Assembly (NCBI GenBank): GCA_027627225.1
Contig: CM051027.1
Location: 42,531,618 to 42,595,617 of the forward strand
Length of the DNA stretch: 64,000 nucleotides
Origin: Congeria kusceri
Lineage: Eukaryota > Mollusca > Bivalvia > Myida > Dreissenidae
Direction of reading: 5' to 3'
In this document: one piece after another, positions 1 to 9,282 of the stretch
Layout of the letters: every line of letters starts with the position of its first letter
Position numbering within the stretch: the stretch's first letter is position 1
The notes under the pieces: model-generated
What the model was told of the DNA's origin: nothing
Databases searched by the model: none
What the model saw: the letters and a program-made list of their open reading frames with translations, nothing else
Program-made: the position numbers and the translations under genes

Positions 1-486
1 TCCAAGCGTTTCTCTTTTCGTAGTGTCCGAATACTGCATTTATCAGTTAACAATGGATGTTAATGTAAAAACTATGAAATATATCGATTTATCCAATACA
101 GTTTTAATCGAAGATATAATACGGTCGACACAGTGTTCTGCAACCGATCTATTGGTTATGTGCAAACCACGATCTTTTGCACGCTAACTTTGATATTGAA
201 ATGTATCAAAAACTGTTAGCGCCGTATTGTATATTTTGAAAGCTGCAAACACTGTAAGTTAACGCGTTTGTAAGTGTTTGCGCAATTTAACTATGATATT
301 GTCGAGCGATTCTCTCTTGGTCGAGCCGAATTGCGTCGCTCGAGAAGGAATCATTGCGATACTTTGGAGGGAGCAACTATCTGTTAGACACGTTTGAAGT
401 TCGTAACCGGTGTTTCAGAAACAAGTCCTGAAATACATCAAAAACTGTTTGCAACATTTTGTAATCGTTGCGATTTTATCGGCGTA
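1..486. repeat. Unit 1: partial, end of E plus F
   Basis: The window opens inside E at TCCAAGCGTTTCTC and runs through F to the anchor at 487. Compared with consensus there are single-base indels near 27, 117, 350 and 428. TAACTTTGATATTG and GTGTTTGCGCAA are private variants shared only with the unit ending at 59520. Confidence 0.85.
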
Positions 487-1250
487 TCCGGTGAAACCTG
501 CGAACTGAAATAAATGGGAGTTATAATTGAGGGTAGCAACCCCAATTTTATATTGATCTTATGACAATATGAAGCGCATTCACTTTGCCAAGCGTTTTAC
601 TTTTTGTCGGGCTTGCTTGAATATTTTAGCTAGAATCTTTGCAATACTTTGAAGAGTGTAAATTACTCAGATAGCGACGCGTTCGATGTTCACAATTGAT
701 GTTCATATTTGTTTTTTAATATATCCAAAACTGTTTGCACCGTATTATAAACGTTTCGGTATGTTGGGCGTTTCCGTTTCCGGTGAAACCTGCGAATGGA
801 TATAACTGAAAGCTACAAACACTGTAGCCACATTCATTGTGAGGTATCGTGTTCGGAAGTGCTTTTTGCCATATAACTATGATATTGCCAAGCGTTTCTC
901 TATTCGTTGTGGCAAATTGTGTCTCTGGAGAAGAATCATCTCAGTTAGCGACCCGTTTCGAAGTTCACAATGTATGTTTATGTAAAAACTATGAAATATA
1001 TCGATTTATCCAATACAGTTTTAATCGAAGATATAAATACGGTCGACACAGTGTTCTGCAACCGATCTATTGGTTATGTGCAAACCACGATCTTTTGCAC
1101 GCTAACTTGGATATTGAAATGTATCAAAAACTGTTAGCGCCGTATTGTATATTTTGAAAGCTGCAAACACTGTAAGTTAACGCGTTTGTAAGTGTTTTCG
1201 CAATTTAACTATGATATTGTCGAGCGATTCTCTCTTGGTCGAGCCCGAAT
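1..1250. other. Mildly indel-dense stretch at window start
   Basis: About eight single-base indels (near 27, 117, 350, 428, 532, 768, 866 and 1244) and a substitution near 840 interrupt otherwise consensus sequence. Most are intact in the matching copy beginning at 59037 (the one near 428 is also seen at about 60366). Confidence 0.6.
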
Positions 1251-1403
1251 TGCGTCGCTCGAGAAGAATCATTGCGATACTTTGGAGGGAGCAACTATCT
1301 GTTAGACACGTTTGAAGTTCGTAACCGGTGTTTCAGAAACAAGTCTGAAATACATCAAAAACTGTTTGCAACATTTTGTAATCGTTGCGATTTTATCGGC
1401 GTA
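487..1403. repeat. Unit 2: 913-type (A, B/E fusion, F)
   Basis: A is intact, B runs to the 22-bp block ending near 999, and the sequence continues as E from CGATTTATCC, so the end of B, all of C and D, and the start of E are missing. The length is 917 because of four apparent single-base insertions, near 532, 768, 866 and 1244. The variant TTTGAAGAGTG at about 643 is shared only with 59.68 kb. Confidence 0.85.
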
Positions 1404-2316
1404 TCCGGTGAAACCTGCGAACTGAAATAAATGGGAGTTATAATTGAGGTAGCAACCCCAATTTTATATTGATCTTATGACAATATGAAGCGCATTCACT
1501 TTGCCAAGCGTTTTACTTTTTGTCGGGCTTGCTTGAATATTTTAGCTAGAATCTTTGCAATATTTTGGAGAGTGTAAATTACTCAGATAGCGACGCGTTC
1601 GATGTTCACAATTGATGTTCATATTTGTTTTTTAATATATCCAAAACTGTTTCCACCGTATTATAAACGTTTCGGTATGTTGGCGTTTCCGTTTCCGGTG
1701 AAACCTGCGAATGGATATAACTGAAAGCTACAAACACTGTAGCCACATTCATTTTGAGGTATCGTGTTCGGAAGTGCTTTTGCCATATAACTATGATATT
1801 GCCAAGCGTTTCTCTATTCGTTGTGGCAAATTGTGTCTCTGGAGAAGAATCATCTCAGTTAGCGACCCGTTTCGAAGTTCACAATGTATGTTTATGTAAA
1901 AACTATGAAATATATCGATTTATCCAATACAGTTTTAATCGAAGATATAAATACGGTCGACACAGTGTTCTGCAACCGATCTATTGGTTATGTGCAAACC
2001 ACGATCTTTTGCACGCTAACTTGGATATTGAAATGTATCAAAAACTGTTAGCGCCGTATTGTATATTTTGAAAGCTGCAAACACTGTAAGTTAACGCGTT
2101 TGTAAGTGTTTTCGCAATTTAACTATGATATTGTCGAGCGATTCTCTCTTGGTCGAGCCGAATTGCGTCGCTCGAGAAGAATCATTGCGATACTTTGGAG
2201 GGAGCAACTATCTGTTAGACACGTTTGAAGTTCGTAACCGGTGTTTCAGAAACAAGTCTGAAATACATCAAAAACTGTTTGCAACATTTTGTAATCGTTG
2301 CGATTTTATCGGCGTA
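1404..2316. repeat. Unit 3: 913-type (A, B/E fusion, F)
   Basis: Exact 913-bp fusion unit, in tandem with unit 2. It carries CAATATTTTGG near 1558 and TTTCCACCG at about 1650; both recur in the unit at 60427-61349. Confidence 0.9.
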
Positions 2317-4057
2317 TCCGGTGAAACCTGCGAACTGAAATAAATGGGAGTTATAATTGAGGTAGAAACCCCAATTTTATATTGATCTTTTGACAATATG
2401 AAGCGCATTCACTTTGCCAAGCGTTTTACTTTTTGTCGGACTTGCTTGAATATTTTAGCTAGAATCTTTGCAATACTTTGGAGAGTGTAAATTACTCAGA
2501 TAGCGACGCGTTCGATGTTCACAATTGATGTTCATATTTGTTTTTTAATATATCCAAAACTGTTTGCACCGTATTATAAACGTTTCGGTATGTTGGCGTT
2601 TCCGTTTCCGGTGAAACCTGCGAATGGATATAACTGAAAGCTACAAACACTGTAGCCACATTCATTTTGAGGTATCGTGTTCGGAAGTGATTTTGCCATA
2701 TAACTTTGATATTGCCAAGCGTTTCTCTATTCGTTTTGGCAAATTGTGTCTCTGGAGAAGAATCATCTCAGTTAGCGACCCGTTTCGAAGTTCACAATGT
2801 ATGTTTATGTAAAAACTATGAAATATATGCAAAACAGTTTGCAACGTAATGTATACGTTTCGTAATGTTGGCGTTTCCGGTAAAACCTGCGAATGGATAT
2901 AATTGAAAGCTATAAACACTGTAGCCACACTACTGTCACATTCATATTAAGGTTTCGACTCCGGAACCGCTTTCGCAATATAACTACAATATTGGAAAGC
3001 ATTTATAGCTTCGTAGTGCTGAATTGCGTCCTTCGAGATGAATCATTGCGATATCATTGCGACAGAGCAAATATCTTAGTAAGCGACACGTTCGGAGCAA
3101 ATAGATAATCGATGTTTATACAAGAAATATGAAATGTATCCAAAACAGTTTGCAACGTATTGTATGCGATTTTATCGGCGGTTCCGGTGAAACCTGCCAA
3201 TTGAAATAAATGGGAGTTATAACTGAGGTAGCAACCCCAATTTTATATTGATCTTTTGACAATATGAAGCGCATTCACTTTGCCAAGCGTTTTACTTTTC
3301 GTCGGGCTTACTTGAATATTTTCGCTAGAATCTTTGCAATACTTTGGAGAGTGTAAATTACTCAGATAGCGACGCGTTCGAAGTTCACAATTGATGTTTA
3401 TGTACAAACTATCAAATGTATCCAAAACAGTTTGCAACGTTTCGTTATATTGACGTTTCCGGTGAAACTTGCGAATGGTTATAATTTAAAGCTACAAACA
3501 GTGTAGCCACACTAGTGTCACATTCATTTTTAAGGTATCGTGTTCGCAAGAGCTTTCGCAAGACATAAGTCTCCAAGCGTTTCTCTTTTCGTAGTGTCGA
3601 ATACTGCATTTATCACTGTTAACAATGGATGTTAATGTAAAAACTATGAAATATATCGATTTATCCAATACAGTTTTAATCGAAGATATAAATACGGTCG
3701 ACACAGTGTTCTGCAACCGATCTATTGGTTATGTGCAAACCACGATCTTTTGCACGCTAACTTGGATATTGAAATGTATTAAAAACTGTTAGCGCCGTAT
3801 TGTATATTTTGAAAGCTGCAAACACTGTAAGTTAACGCGTTTGTAAGTGTTTTCGCAATTTAACTATGATATTGTCGAGCGATTCTCTCTTGGTCGAGCC
3901 GAATTGCGTCGCTCGAGAAGAATCATTGCGATACTTTGGAGGGAGCAACTATCTGTTAGACACGTTTGAAGTTCGTAACCGGTGTTTCAGAAACAAGTCT
4001 GAAATACATCAAAAACTGTTTGCAACATTTTGTAATCGTTGCGATTTTATCGGCGTA
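2317..4057. repeat. Unit 4: full hexamer, 1741 bp
   Basis: ABCDEF with a 2-bp insertion in E (TATCACTGTTAAC for TATCAGTTAAC, near 3611) and a private ATTAAAAACTG near 3779. B carries GTGATTTTGCC, AACTTTGAT and CGTTTTGGC near 2688-2737, and A carries GTCGGACTTGC. All recur in the unit at 61350-63089. Confidence 0.92.
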
Positions 4058-5796
4058 TCCGGTGAAACCTGCGAACTGAAATAAATGGGAGTTATAATTG
4101 AGGTAGCAACCCCAATTTTATATTGATCTTTTGACAATATGAAGCGCATTCACTTTGCCAAGCGTTTTACTTTTTGTCGGGCTTGCTTGAATATTTTAGC
4201 TAGAATGTTTGCAATACTTTGGAGAGTGTAAATTACTCAGATAGCGACGCGTTCGATGTTCACAATTGATGTTCATATTTGTTTTTTAATATATCCAAAA
4301 CTGTTTGCACCGTATTATAAACGTTTCGGTATGTTGGCGTTTCCGTTTCCGGTGAAACCTGCGAATGGATATAACTGAAAGCTACAAACACTGTAGCCAC
4401 ATTCATTTTGAGGTATCGTGTTCGGAAGTGCTTTTGCCATATAACTATGATATTGCCAAGCGTTTCTCTATTCGTTGTGGCAAATTGTGTCTCTGGAGAA
4501 GAATCATCTCAGTTAGCGACCCGTTTCGAAGTTCACAATGTATGTTTATGTAAAAACTATGAAATATATGCAAAACAGTTTGCAACGTAATGTATACGTT
4601 TCGTAATGTTGGCGTTTCCGGTAAAACCTGCGAATGGATATAATTGAAAGCTATAAACACTGTAGCCACACTACTGTCACATTCATATTAAGGTTTCGAC
4701 TCCGGAACCGCTTTCGCAATATAACTACAATATTGGAAAGCATTTATAGCTTCGTAGTGCTGAATTGCGTCCTTCGAGATGAATCATTGCGATATCATTG
4801 CGACAGAGCAAATATCTTAGTAAGCGACACGTTCGGAGCAAATAGATAATCGATGTTTATACAAGAAATATGAAATGTATCCAAAACAGTTTGCAACGTA
4901 TTGTATGCGATTTTATCGGCGGTTCCGGTGAAACCTGCCAATTGAAATAAATGGGAGTTATAACTGAGGTAGCAACCCCAATTTTATATTGATCTTTTGA
5001 CAATATGAAGCGCATTCACTTTGCCAAGCGTTTTACTTTTGGTCGGGCTTACTTGAATATTTTCGCTCGAATCTTTGCTATACTTTGGAGAGTGTAAATT
5101 ACTCAGATAGCGACGCGTTCGAAGTTCACAATTGATGTTTATGTACAAACTATCAAATGTATCCAAAACAGTTTGCAACGTTTCGTTATATTGACGTTTC
5201 CGGTGAAACTTGCGAATGGTTATAATTTAAAGCTACAAACAGTGTAGCCACACTAGTGTCACATTCATTTTTAAGGTATCGTGTTCGCAAGAGCTTTCGC
5301 AAGACATAAGTCTCCAAGCGTTTCTCTTTTCGTAGTGTCGAATACTGCATTTATCAGTTAACAATGGATGTTAATGTAAAAACTATGAAATATATCGATT
5401 TATCCAATACAGTTTTAATCGAAGATATAAATACGGTCGACACAGTGTTCTGCAACCGATCTATTGGTTATGTGCAAACCACGATCTTTTGCACGCTAAC
5501 TTGGATATTGAAATGTATCAAAAACTGTTAGCGCCGTATTGTATATTTTGAAAGCTGCAAACACTGTAAGTTAACGCGTTTGTAAGTGTTTTCGCAATTT
5601 AACTATGATATTGTCGAGCGATTCTCTCTTGGTCGAGCCGAATTGCGTCGCTCGAGAAGAATCATTGCGATACTTTGGAGGGAGCAACTATCTGTTAGAC
5701 ACGTTTGAAGTTCGTAACCGGTGTTTCAGAAACAAGTCTGAAATACATCAAAAACTGTTTGCAACATGATGTAATCATTGCGATTTTATCGGCGTA
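4058..5796. repeat. Unit 5: full hexamer, 1739 bp
   Basis: ABCDEF. A has the private AGAATGTTTGC (about 4203), also seen at 63.23 kb. D has TTTTGGTCGGGC (about 5037) with the gctcgaatctttgctatac haplotype; both recur 5225 bp later. F has CAACATGATGTAATCATT (about 5762), found otherwise only at about 10987. Confidence 0.93.
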
Positions 5797-6670
5797 TCCG
5801 GTGAAACCTGCCAACTGAAATAAATTTGAGTTATAATTGAGGTAGCAACCCCAATTTTATATTGATCTTTTGACAATATGAAGCGCATTCACTTTGCCAA
5901 GCGTTTTACTTTTCGTCGGGCTTACTTGAATATTTTCGCTAGAATCTTTGCAATACTTTGGAGAGTGTAAATTACTCAGATAGCGACGCGTTCGAAGTTC
6001 ACAATTGATGTTTATGTACAAACTATCAAATGTATCCAAAACAGTTTGCAACGTTTCGTTATATTGACGTTTCCGGTGAAACTTGCGAATGGTTATAATT
6101 TAAAGCTACAAACAGTGTAGCCACACTAGTGTCACATTCATTTTTAAGGTATCGTGTTCGCAAGAGCTTTCGCAAGACATAAGTCTCCAAGCGTTTCTCT
6201 TTTCGTAGTGTCGAATACTGCATTTATCAGTTAACAATGGATGTTAATGTAAAAACTATGAAATATATCGATTTATCCAATACAGTTTTAATCGAAGATA
6301 TAAATACGGTCGACACAGTGTTCTGCAACCGATCTATTGGTTATGTGCAAACCACGATCTTTTGCACGCTAACTTGGATATTGAAATGTATCAAAAACTG
6401 TTAGCGCCGTATTGTATATTTTGAAAGCTGCAAAACACTGTAAGTTAACGCGTTTGTAAGTGTTTTCGCAATTTAACTATGATATTGTCGAGCGATTCTC
6501 TCTTGGTCGAGCCGAATTGCGTCGCTCGAGAAGAATCATTGCGATACTTTGGAGGGAGCAACTATCTGTTAGACACGTTTGAAGTTCGTAACCGGTGTTT
6601 CAGAAACAAGTCTGAAATACATCAAAAACTGTTTGCAACATTTTGTAATCGTTGCGATTTTATCGGCGTA
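5797..6670. repeat. Unit 6: half unit DEF, 874 bp
   Basis: F is followed directly by D; ABC is absent. The first 50 bp are mosaic: CCTGCCAA is D-like and the following CTGAAATAAATTTGAGTTAT is A-like with a private change. An extra A in GCTGCAAAACAC (about 6428) gives 874 instead of 873. Confidence 0.92.
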
Positions 6671-7543
6671 TCCGGTGAAACCTGCGAACTGAAATAAATG
6701 GGAGTTATAATTGAGGTAGCAACCCCAATTTTATATTGATCTTTTGACAATATGAAGCGCATTCACTTTGCCAAGCGTTTTACTTTTCGTCGGGCTTACT
6801 TGAATATTTTCGCTAGAATCTTTGCAATACTTTGGAGAGTGTAAATTACTCAGATAGCGACGCGTTCGAAGTTCACAATTGATGTTTATGTACAAACTAT
6901 CAAATGTATCCAAAACAGTTTGCAACGTTTCGTTATATTGACGTTTCCGGTGAAACTTGCGAATGGTTATAATTTAAAGCTACAAACAGTGTAGCCACAC
7001 TAGTGTCACATTCATTTTTAAGGTATCGTGTTCGCAAGAGCTTTCGCAAGACATAAGTCTCCAAGCGTTTCTCTTTTCGTAGTGTCGAATACTGCATTTA
7101 TCAGTTAACAATGGATGTTAATGTAAAAACTATGAAATATATCGATTTATCCAATACAGTTTTAATCGAAGATATAAATACGGTCGACACAGTGTTCTGC
7201 AACCGATCTATTGGTTATGTGCAAACCACGATCTTTTGCACGCTAACTTGGATATTGAAATGTATCAAAAACTGTTAGCGCCGTATTGTATATTTTGAAA
7301 GCTGCAAACACTGTAAGTTAACGCGTTTGTAAGTGTTTTCGCAATTTAACTATGATATTGTCGAGCGATTCTCTCTTGGTCGAGCCGAATTGCGTCGCTC
7401 GAGAAGAATCATTGCGATACTTTGGAGGGAGCAACTATCTGTTAGACACGTTTGAAGTTCGTAACCGGTGTTTCAGAAACAAGTCTGAAATACATCAAAA
7501 ACTGTTTGCAACATTTTGTAATCGTTGCGATTTTATCGGCGTA
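6671..7543. repeat. Unit 7: half unit (A/D hybrid)EF, 873 bp
   Basis: It begins as A (CCTGCGAACTG, TTATAATTGAGG) and is D from TTTTCGTCGGGCTTAC onward, placing the A-to-D switch between about 6712 and 6784. ABC is lost by an exchange within A/D identity. Confidence 0.92.
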
Positions 7544-7833
7544 TCCGGTGAAACCTGCGAACTGAAATAAATGGGAGTTATAATTGAGGTAGCAACCCCA
7601 ATTTTATATTGATCTTTTGACAATATGAAGCGCATTCACTTTGCCAAGCGTTTTACTTTTTGTCGGGCTTGCTTGAATATTTTAGCTCGAATCTTTGCAA
7701 TACTTTGGAGAGTGTAAATTACTCAGATAGCGACGCGTTCGATGTTCACAATTGATGTTCATATTTGTTTTTTAATATATCCAAAACTGTTTGCACCGTA
7801 TTATAAACGTTTCGGTATGTTGGCGTTTCCGTT
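7544..7833. repeat. Reference monomer A (290 bp)
   Basis: First monomer of the reference unit, from the anchor at 7544 to the next anchor at 7834. Its 5' part, from about 7560 to 7655, is shared only with monomer D and differs from B, C, E and F, so A and D form one monomer class. It carries a short T-run followed by AATATATCC near 7766-7782, the conserved box CCAAAACTGTTTGCACCGTA at 7781-7800, and a doubled GTTTCC at its 3' end (7825-7836). Among units it varies at gaggtagC/Aaacc, gctA/Cgaatc and tttG/Ccaccg, which are useful lineage markers. Confidence 0.9.
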
Positions 7834-8102
7834 TCCGGTGAAACCTGCGAATGGATATAACTGAAAGCTACAAACACTGTAGCCACATTCATTTTGAGGT
7901 ATCGTGTTCGGAAGTGCTTTTGCCATATAACTATGATATTGCCAAGCGTTTCTCTATTCGTTGTGGCAAATTGTGTCTCTGGAGAAGAATCATCTCAGTT
8001 AGCGACCCGTTTCGAAGTTCACAATGTATGTTTATGTAAAAACTATGAAATATATGCAAAACAGTTTGCAACGTAATGTATACGTTTCGTAATGTTGGCG
8101 TT
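7834..8102. repeat. Reference monomer B (269 bp)
   Basis: Second monomer, anchor to anchor. After the anchor it has GAAAGCTACAAACACTGTAG, also found with changes in C, E and F. It contains TGCCAAGCGTTTCTCT in the middle and the conserved box GCAAAACAGTTTGCAACGTA at 8056-8075. Its closest relative in the unit is monomer E. The 22 bp at 8034-8055 are identical to 8860-8881 in E, and this is the exact junction of the 913-bp deletion units. Confidence 0.9.
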
Positions 8103-8268
8103 TCCGGTAAAACCTGCGAATGGATATAATTGAAAGCTATAAACACTGTAGCCACACTACTGTCACATTCATATTAAGGTTTCGACTCCGGAACCGCTTT
8201 CGCAATATAACTACAATATTGGAAAGCATTTATAGCTTCGTAGTGCTGAATTGCGTCCTTCGAGATGA

Positions 8269-8290
8269 ATCATTGCGATATCATTGCGAC
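8269..8290. repeat. 11-bp tandem duplication inside monomer C
   Basis: ATCATTGCGAT is followed directly by ATCATTGCGAC. Monomer F has only one copy at the homologous place (AATCATTGCGATACTTTGG), so this is a C-specific expansion that became fixed through the array. Confidence 0.7.
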
Positions 8291-8366
8291 AGAGCAAATA
8301 TCTTAGTAAGCGACACGTTCGGAGCAAATAGATAATCGATGTTTATACAAGAAATATGAAATGTAT

Positions 8367-8386
8367 CCAAAACAGTTTGCAACGTA
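8367..8386. other. Conserved 20-bp box CCAAAACAGTTTGCAACGTA
   Basis: One copy of this box, with few changes, sits in every monomer of the reference unit: A 7781-7800, B 8056-8075, C 8367-8386, D 8649-8668, E 9005-9024, F 9235-9254. It lies 36-53 bp upstream of the next anchor where an anchor exists. Because E and F retain it, it defines all six monomers better than the anchor does. Any function is unknown. Confidence 0.65.
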
Positions 8387-8409
8387 TTGTATGCGATTTT
8401 ATCGGCGGT

Positions 8410-8684
8410 TCCGGTGAAACCTGCCAATTGAAATAAATGGGAGTTATAACTGAGGTAGCAACCCCAATTTTATATTGATCTTTTGACAATATGAAGCGCA
8501 TTCACTTTGCCAAGCGTTTTACTTTTCGTCGGGCTTACTTGAATATTTTCGCTAGAATCTTTGCAATACTTTGGAGAGTGTAAATTACTCAGATAGCGAC
8601 GCGTTCGAAGTTCACAATTGATGTTTATGTACAAACTATCAAATGTATCCAAAACAGTTTGCAACGTTTCGTTATATTGACGTT
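8410..8684. repeat. Reference monomer D (275 bp)
   Basis: Fourth monomer, with anchor variant TCCGGTGAAACCTGCCAA. Its first 200 bp are nearly the same as A; the main differences are TTATAACTGAGG for TTATAATTGAGG, and CGTCGGGCTTACTTG for TGTCGGGCTTGCTTG. The conserved box is at 8649-8668. D carries most of the small length polymorphism of the array: a 16-bp deletion in four units, and two haplotypes at gctagaatctttgcaatac or gctcgaatctttgctatac. Confidence 0.9.
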
Positions 8685-8695
8685 TCCGGTGAAAC
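8682..8695. other. Anchor dyad GTTTC-CGGT-GAAAC
   Basis: This 14-bp imperfect palindrome spans the D/E anchor. The same sequence occurs at the A/B anchor (7831-7844). C has a broken version (CGGTAAAAC), the anchors at the starts of A and D keep only CCGGTGAAAC, and the E/F position has lost it. It is one of the most conserved blocks across monomers and the best candidate for a protein-binding box. It does not match the CENP-B box consensus. Confidence 0.5.
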
Positions 8696-8769
8696 TTGCG
8701 AATGGTTATAATTTAAAGCTACAAACAGTGTAGCCACACTAGTGTCACATTCATTTTTAAGGTATCGTG

Positions 8770-8789
8770 TTCGCAAGAGCTTTCGCAAG
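8770..8789. repeat. Direct repeat TTCGCAAG in monomer E
   Basis: Two copies of TTCGCAAG are separated by AGCT in E. The homologous place in B reads TTCGGAAGTGCTTTTGCC, so the second copy became perfect by substitution in E. It is present in every E copy. Confidence 0.5.
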
Positions 8790-8957
8790 ACATAAGTCTC
8801 CAAGCGTTTCTCTTTTCGTAGTGTCGAATACTGCATTTATCAGTTAACAATGGATGTTAATGTAAAAACTATGAAATATATCGATTTATCCAATACAGTT
8901 TTAATCGAAGATATAAATACGGTCGACACAGTGTTCTGCAACCGATCTATTGGTTAT

Positions 8958-8980
8958 GTGCAAACCACGATCTTTTGCAC
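8958..8980. other. E-specific inverted repeat (7-bp arms, 9-nt spacer)
   Basis: GTGCAAA and TTTGCAC, perfect reverse complements, are separated by CCACGATCT inside the 87-bp E-only segment. The pair recurs in nearly every E copy; the noisy copy near 60.1 kb is broken by single-base indels. No run of T follows, and nothing suggests a bacterial terminator. Confidence 0.55.
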
Positions 8981-9030
8981 GCTAACTTGGATATTGAAAT
9001 GTATCAAAAACTGTTAGCGCCGTATTGTAT

Positions 9031-9282
9031 ATTTTGAAAGCTGCAAACACTGTAAGTTAACGCGTTTGTAAGTGTTTTCGCAATTTAACTATGATATTGT
9101 CGAGCGATTCTCTCTTGGTCGAGCCGAATTGCGTCGCTCGAGAAGAATCATTGCGATACTTTGGAGGGAGCAACTATCTGTTAGACACGTTTGAAGTTCG
9201 TAACCGGTGTTTCAGAAACAAGTCTGAAATACATCAAAAACTGTTTGCAACATTTTGTAATCGTTGCGATTTTATCGGCGTA
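9031..9282. repeat. Reference monomer F (about 252 bp)
   Basis: Sixth monomer. It lacks the anchor at its 5' end and begins with TTTTGAAAGCTGCAAACAC, matching the GAAAGCTACAAACAC that follows the anchor in B. It is most like C: both share GAATTGCGTC, AATCATTGCGATA and the terminal GCGATTTTATCGGCG. An F-specific 8-bp inverted repeat lies at 9100-9141. The conserved box is CAAAAACTGTTTGCAACATT at 9235-9254. Confidence 0.8.
9100..9141. other. F-specific inverted repeat (8-bp arms, 26-nt spacer)
   Basis: TCGAGCGA at 9100-9107 and its exact reverse complement TCGCTCGA at 9134-9141 flank a 26-nt spacer. The pair occurs at the same place in nearly every F copy. The homologous positions in other monomers (for example CCAAGCGT in B and D) do not form the pair, so the dyad arose by substitution in F. 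It could form a hairpin or cruciform, or be chance kept by homogenisation. Confidence 0.6.

Larger units (their letters stand above)
8103..8409. repeat. Reference monomer C (307 bp)
   Basis: Third monomer. Its anchor has one change (TCCGGTAAAACC), which breaks the GTTTC-CGGT-GAAAC dyad seen at the B and E anchors. It carries an internal 11-bp tandem duplication (ATCATTGCGAT then ATCATTGCGAC, 8269-8290) and the conserved box CCAAAACAGTTTGCAACGTA at 8367-8386. It ends with GCGATTTTATCGGCG, a feature shared only with the end of F, which pairs C with F as a class. Confidence 0.9.
8685..9030. repeat. Reference monomer E (about 346 bp), long variant
   Basis: Fifth monomer. It starts with the anchor TCCGGTGAAACTTGCGAA and is related to B over its first half. 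It lacks the middle segment that B has before its 22-bp shared block. After that block it carries a degenerate copy of the conserved box (CCAATACAGTTTTAATCG, 8890-8907), then about 87 bp (8908-8994) with no counterpart elsewhere in the hexamer, then a second box, CAAAAACTGTTAGCGCCGTA, at 9005-9024. The downstream anchor expected between E and F is deleted, so the 3' boundary near 9030 is set by alignment and is approximate. Confidence 0.8.
4058..9282. repeat. 5225-bp super-repeat, copy 1
   Basis: Four units of 1739, 874, 873 and 1739 bp (18 monomers). Private markers in the first three units (TTTTGGTCGGGC, CAACATGATGTAATCATT, GCTGCAAAACAC) recur once each, exactly 5225 bp downstream. Confidence 0.9.
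7544..9282. repeat. Unit 8: full hexamer, 1739 bp (reference)
   Basis: ABCDEF without length variants, used here as the reference unit. A carries GCTCGAATC at about 7685, shared with the A copies at about 9425, 41349 and 50115. Confidence 0.95.

Noticed and set aside
849..1157. Reading frames of 60-113 codons recurring on both strands
   Set aside because: They repeat with the satellite, overlap each other in several frames on both strands, end at monomer junctions and change frame with each small indel. No conserved protein signature or initiation context was seen.
8269..8290. CRISPR-like or short direct repeats
   Set aside because: An 11-bp tandem duplication inside one monomer, repeated only because the whole unit repeats; no spacer variation and no cas genes.
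8470..8560. CENP-B box
   Set aside because: TTTTCGTCGGGCTT in D contains TTCG and CGGG but without the required spacing and central A; no other position on either strand fits the 17-bp consensus by eye.
8908..8994. Transposon insertion in E
   Set aside because: No terminal inverted repeats, target-site duplication or poly-A tail bound the segment; kept only as an unexplained E-specific stretch.
9100..9141. Rho-independent terminator
   Set aside because: The stem is followed by GAAGAATC, not a T-run, and the context is a eukaryotic satellite.
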